Source: Tardiphaga robiniae
GTDB lineage: Bacteria; Pseudomonadota; Alphaproteobacteria; Rhizobiales; Xanthobacteraceae
Direction of reading: 5' to 3'
DNA length: 64,000 nucleotides
Assembly (NCBI RefSeq): GCF_013359755.1
Contig: NZ_JABMCJ010000076.1
Location: 186,001 to 250,000, forward strand
This document shows, in pieces, positions 61,671 to 64,000 of the stretch; the stretch's first letter is position 1; the number at the start of each line of letters is the position of its first letter. The notes under the pieces were generated by a model. The model ran no database searches. It was not told the origin of the DNA and saw only the letters and a list, made by a program, of their open reading frames with translations. Position numbers and translations under genes: made by a program.

Positions 61671-63647
61671 ATGACTATCCGGAATTTGGCCGCAGGCACT
61701 GCGGCCGTTGTTGTTCTGTCCTGCTCTCATAGTGCTGCGCATGCGCAGTCCAGTGCCGAGCAGCTCTCCGAAATCGTGGTGACGGCGGACAGAGCACCCG
61801 AACAGCTCAATCGCACTGGCAGTTCGATTAGCGTGGTGTCGGGCGAGACCATTGCGACCAGCAATCCCGGCTCGCTGGTCGATGCGCTGCGCACTGTGCC
61901 AGGTCTCGACATCAGTGAAAACGGCGGCCCTGGCGGCACCGCGAATGTGCGCTTGCGCGGCGGCAACACCGGCCAGACGCTGGTGATGATCGACGGCATC
62001 CGCGTCAACGATCCCACCGCCGCATCGGGCGACTTCGAATTCGCCATGTTCACGCCTTCGGCGATGGAGCGCATCGAAGTCCTGAAGGGCCCGCAGAGCG
62101 CGCTCTATGGCTCAGACGCCATGGGCGGCGTGATCAATATCATTACCAAGAAGGGCTCGGGCCCTGCGCAAGTTAACGTGCGCACCGAAGCCGGCAGCTA
62201 TGGCACTGTCATGACGCAGGGATCGCTGACCGGCACCAACGGTCCGTGGTCCTACGCTTTCACAGGTGGCGGTCAGCATTCGAACGGTTTCTCGCGTTAC
62301 GGTTATCGTATCCCTGCCCTCGAAGCACGTTTTCCGAATCTCGAAAACGACAGCTTCGATCGCGTCGGCGGCTCGGCGCGCATCGGCTACGATGCAGGCG
62401 AAGGCATCCGGCTGGAATCCGGCATTGTTCATTCGTTCACGCGCGCAGCCTACGATGCGGCCAGCGGTACATATCCAGATACAGGATCGTCCACTGACCG
62501 CCTGCTGCAAACCGTCTACGGCCGCGTTGGGATCGACTCGTTCGGTGGGGTGTTGACGCACAACATAACTGTCTCGAATACCCATACCGAGCGCTCGTTC
62601 AACGAACTCAGCTATCCACTCAGTATGCGGCCGCCGCCGGGCGCGACCGCGAGGATCTTGGATTACTGGGGCAACAGTCTCGGCGCAGAATACCAAGCGA
62701 CGCTGAAACTTGGCGCTTTCGGCTCGCTGATCTACGGTGCCAAGACCCAGAGCGAAACGGCACAGACTTTCACCACGGGCATCCTTCCGACACCGACTGC
62801 AATGACCTCCACATTGGCGAAACGGCAGGACACAAATTCGGTGTTCGCGTTGTGGTCAGTCCCGATAGGAGAGCGGCTTAACATCACCCTCGGCGGCCGT
62901 GTAGATGACGTCGTCGATGTCGCTCGCTTCGAGACGTGGCGCGCGACTGCCGCCTATAACATCACGGAGACCGGGACCAAATTTCACGCCAGCGCCGGAA
63001 CAGGCGCCAAGGCACCAACGCTGTTCCAGCTCTATTCACAGGCCAACGGCACCCCGTCGCTTTCCCCCGAAACGAACTTTGGCTACGATGCTGGTATCGA
63101 TCAGAGCCTGTTCAACGGTCGCGTGGTAGTATCGGTCACAGGCTTCGCAACCGACTACAGCAATCTGATCAACTTTGTATCGTTTACACCTAGTGCATGC
63201 GCCGCTGACCAGAAGACGGGTTGCTATAACAACGTCGCACGCGCCGAAACCAGCGGTCTCGAAGTTGGCGCCAATGTGGACGTAATTCCCGGCCTGATGA
63301 AGTTCAACGCGGCCTACACCTATCTGCACGCGCAAGATCTCGGCAATGATACAGTGCTGGCACGTCGTCCCAAGAACTTCGCCCGCTTCGCGCTCACCAT
63401 CACGCCCACCGACAAGTGGATGATCGAGCCGCGCGTTACGACCGTGTCGAAGCGCTTCAGCAGTGCCAATCAGGTCGGTCAGGTGGATGCCTATACCCGC
63501 ATCGATCTCTATACCGAGTACAAGATCGATGCGAACTGGAAGGTCTTCGCCCGCGGCGAGAACATCCTGAATGAGCATTATCAGGAAGTGCTGAACTTCG
63601 GCACCACGGGACCTGCGGCTTACGCAGGCTTCAACGCCACATGGTGA
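61671..63647 (+). CDS. btuB: TonB-dependent vitamin B12 receptor BtuB
   Basis: A 658-residue outer membrane receptor. A Sec signal ends near AAHAQSS. The TonB-box-like SEIVVTA follows, then the plug domain (about 45-155) with VRLRGGNTGQTLVMIDGIRVND and a 22-strand barrel ending in the aromatic YAGFNATW. The start at 61671 is preceded by AAGGGG. A longer open frame from 61431 would run through the riboswitch and is rejected. It imports cobalamin with TonB energy. The next gene overlaps its stop and encodes the inner-membrane permease. Confidence 0.93.
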   Translation: MTIRNLAAGTAAVVVLSCSHSAAHAQSSAEQLSEIVVTADRAPEQLNRTGSSISVVSGETIATSNPGSLVDALRTVPGLDISENGGPGGTANVRLRGGNTGQTLVMIDGIRVNDPTAASGDFEFAMFTPSAMERIEVLKGPQSALYGSDAMGGVINIITKKGSGPAQVNVRTEAGSYGTVMTQGSLTGTNGPWSYAFTGGGQHSNGFSRYGYRIPALEARFPNLENDSFDRVGGSARIGYDAGEGIRLESGIVHSFTRAAYDAASGTYPDTGSSTDRLLQTVYGRVGIDSFGGVLTHNITVSNTHTERSFNELSYPLSMRPPPGATARILDYWGNSLGAEYQATLKLGAFGSLIYGAKTQSETAQTFTTGILPTPTAMTSTLAKRQDTNSVFALWSVPIGERLNITLGGRVDDVVDVARFETWRATAAYNITETGTKFHASAGTGAKAPTLFQLYSQANGTPSLSPETNFGYDAGIDQSLFNGRVVVSVTGFATDYSNLINFVSFTPSACAADQKTGCYNNVARAETSGLEVGANVDVIPGLMKFNAAYTYLHAQDLGNDTVLARRPKNFARFALTITPTDKWMIEPRVTTVSKRFSSANQVGQVDAYTRIDLYTEYKIDANWKVFARGENILNEHYQEVLNFGTTGPAAYAGFNATW

Positions 63648-64000
63648 GCATAGCGCCAGCAGCACGACGCCGGACGATCGCGACAATCGCGCTCGTCGGT
63701 CTCGTCACGCTGCTGGCACTCGGCTCGCTCGGCACGGGACCTGTCAAACTCTCGCCGCTGACGGTGCTCGATGCATTGTTCAGCGGCAGCAGCGATGTGC
63801 ATCAGATCATCGTGCGTGAAATCCGCCTGCCGCGCGCGATTCTCGCACTTGCCATCGGCGCGATCCTCGGCCTATCCGGTGCCGCGCTGCAGGGCTTGCT
63901 GCGCAATCCCCTCGCCTCGCCGTCGCTGTTCGGCGCGCCACAATCGGCGGCCTTCGGCGCGGTGCTGATGATTTCGCTCGGCTGGGCCGATGTTCGCTCA
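63641..64000 (+). CDS. BtuC/FecCD-family ABC permease (cut by window edge)
   Basis: The first 120 residues of an inner-membrane permease of the iron-siderophore/cobalamin family. The visible part has one N-terminal helix, the VREIRLPRAILALAIGAILGLSGAALQGLLRNPLASPS signature and the start of the next helix. The ATG at 63641 overlaps the btuB stop; a GTG at 63644 is an alternative. Placement behind btuB and the riboswitch makes cobalamin the likely cargo. BtuD and BtuF are presumably beyond the edge. Confidence 0.9.
   Translation, partial: MVSIAPAARRRTIATIALVGLVTLLALGSLGTGPVKLSPLTVLDALFSGSSDVHQIIVREIRLPRAILALAIGAILGLSGAALQGLLRNPLASPSLFGAPQSAAFGAVLMISLGWADVRS

Noticed and set aside
1-64000. CRISPR arrays, tRNA/rRNA genes, prophage or insertion sequences
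   Set aside because: I found no regularly spaced repeats, no cloverleaf or rRNA sequence and no transposase or phage gene; short palindromes are intergenic repeats.

Overview
The window is high-GC DNA from an alphaproteobacterium, most probably of the Bradyrhizobium/Rhodopseudomonas/Afipia/Tardiphaga group (Nitrobacteraceae). I base this on codon use, gene content (urt cluster, haemoglobin-Flp-nitrate reductase arrangement, PraR/PhrR-like regulator) and several families of short palindromic repeats that I associate with these genomes. The species cannot be fixed from the sequence alone. I see no rRNA, tRNA, CRISPR array, insertion sequence or prophage. The recurring theme is nitrogen acquisition: urea, nitrate and purines.

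Layout. 1-4746 (minus): urea ABC importer urtABCDE, with urtE cut by the window edge. 4908-9195 (plus, divergent): a large fusion of an NCS1-type permease with a hybrid histidine kinase, followed by a REC-LuxR response regulator. A 41-bp near-perfect palindrome lies between the two transcription units. 9392-17176 (plus): an undefined catabolic region with a branched-chain-type binding protein, a fumarate-reductase-like flavoprotein, an SDR, an IclR regulator and a sugar-type ABC importer that lacks its ATPase. 17299-25328 (minus): nitrate assimilation (nitrate reductase, Flp-like flavoprotein, two tandem single-domain haemoglobins, NrtABC-type importer). 25746-34725: an uncharacterised protein, an intradiol dioxygenase, a beta-lactamase-fold esterase, an XRE regulator, dctA, a zinc alcohol dehydrogenase and an orphan CoxL-like molybdenum hydroxylase.

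34876-57602: a near-complete purine supply and breakdown region. It holds an allantoate amidohydrolase-type M20 enzyme with a DapA-like protein, a guanine deaminase, a Tsx-like outer membrane channel facing a BMP-type nucleoside/purine ABC importer, an 8-oxoguanine deaminase, a two-subunit xanthine dehydrogenase, a uricase, an NCS2 urate/xanthine permease, a fused OHCU decarboxylase/HIU hydrolase, a PuuE allantoinase and a DUF3830-like protein translationally coupled to it. Inferred flow: guanine to xanthine to urate to 5-hydroxyisourate to OHCU to allantoin to allantoate to ammonia. A TPR-methyltransferase protein sits inside the region without an obvious link.

57603-64000: dispersed repeats (one over 500 bp with nested stems), two small proteins, a homocysteine synthase, an alpha/beta hydrolase, then a cobalamin riboswitch controlling btuB and a BtuC/FecCD-type permease cut by the right edge.

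Points most worth attention: the permease-kinase fusion with its internal nine-cysteine segment, the palindrome between it and urtA, the two globins with different predicted distal residues, the DUF3830 protein in the allantoinase operon, the orphan CoxL-like enzyme and the large structured dispersed repeat.
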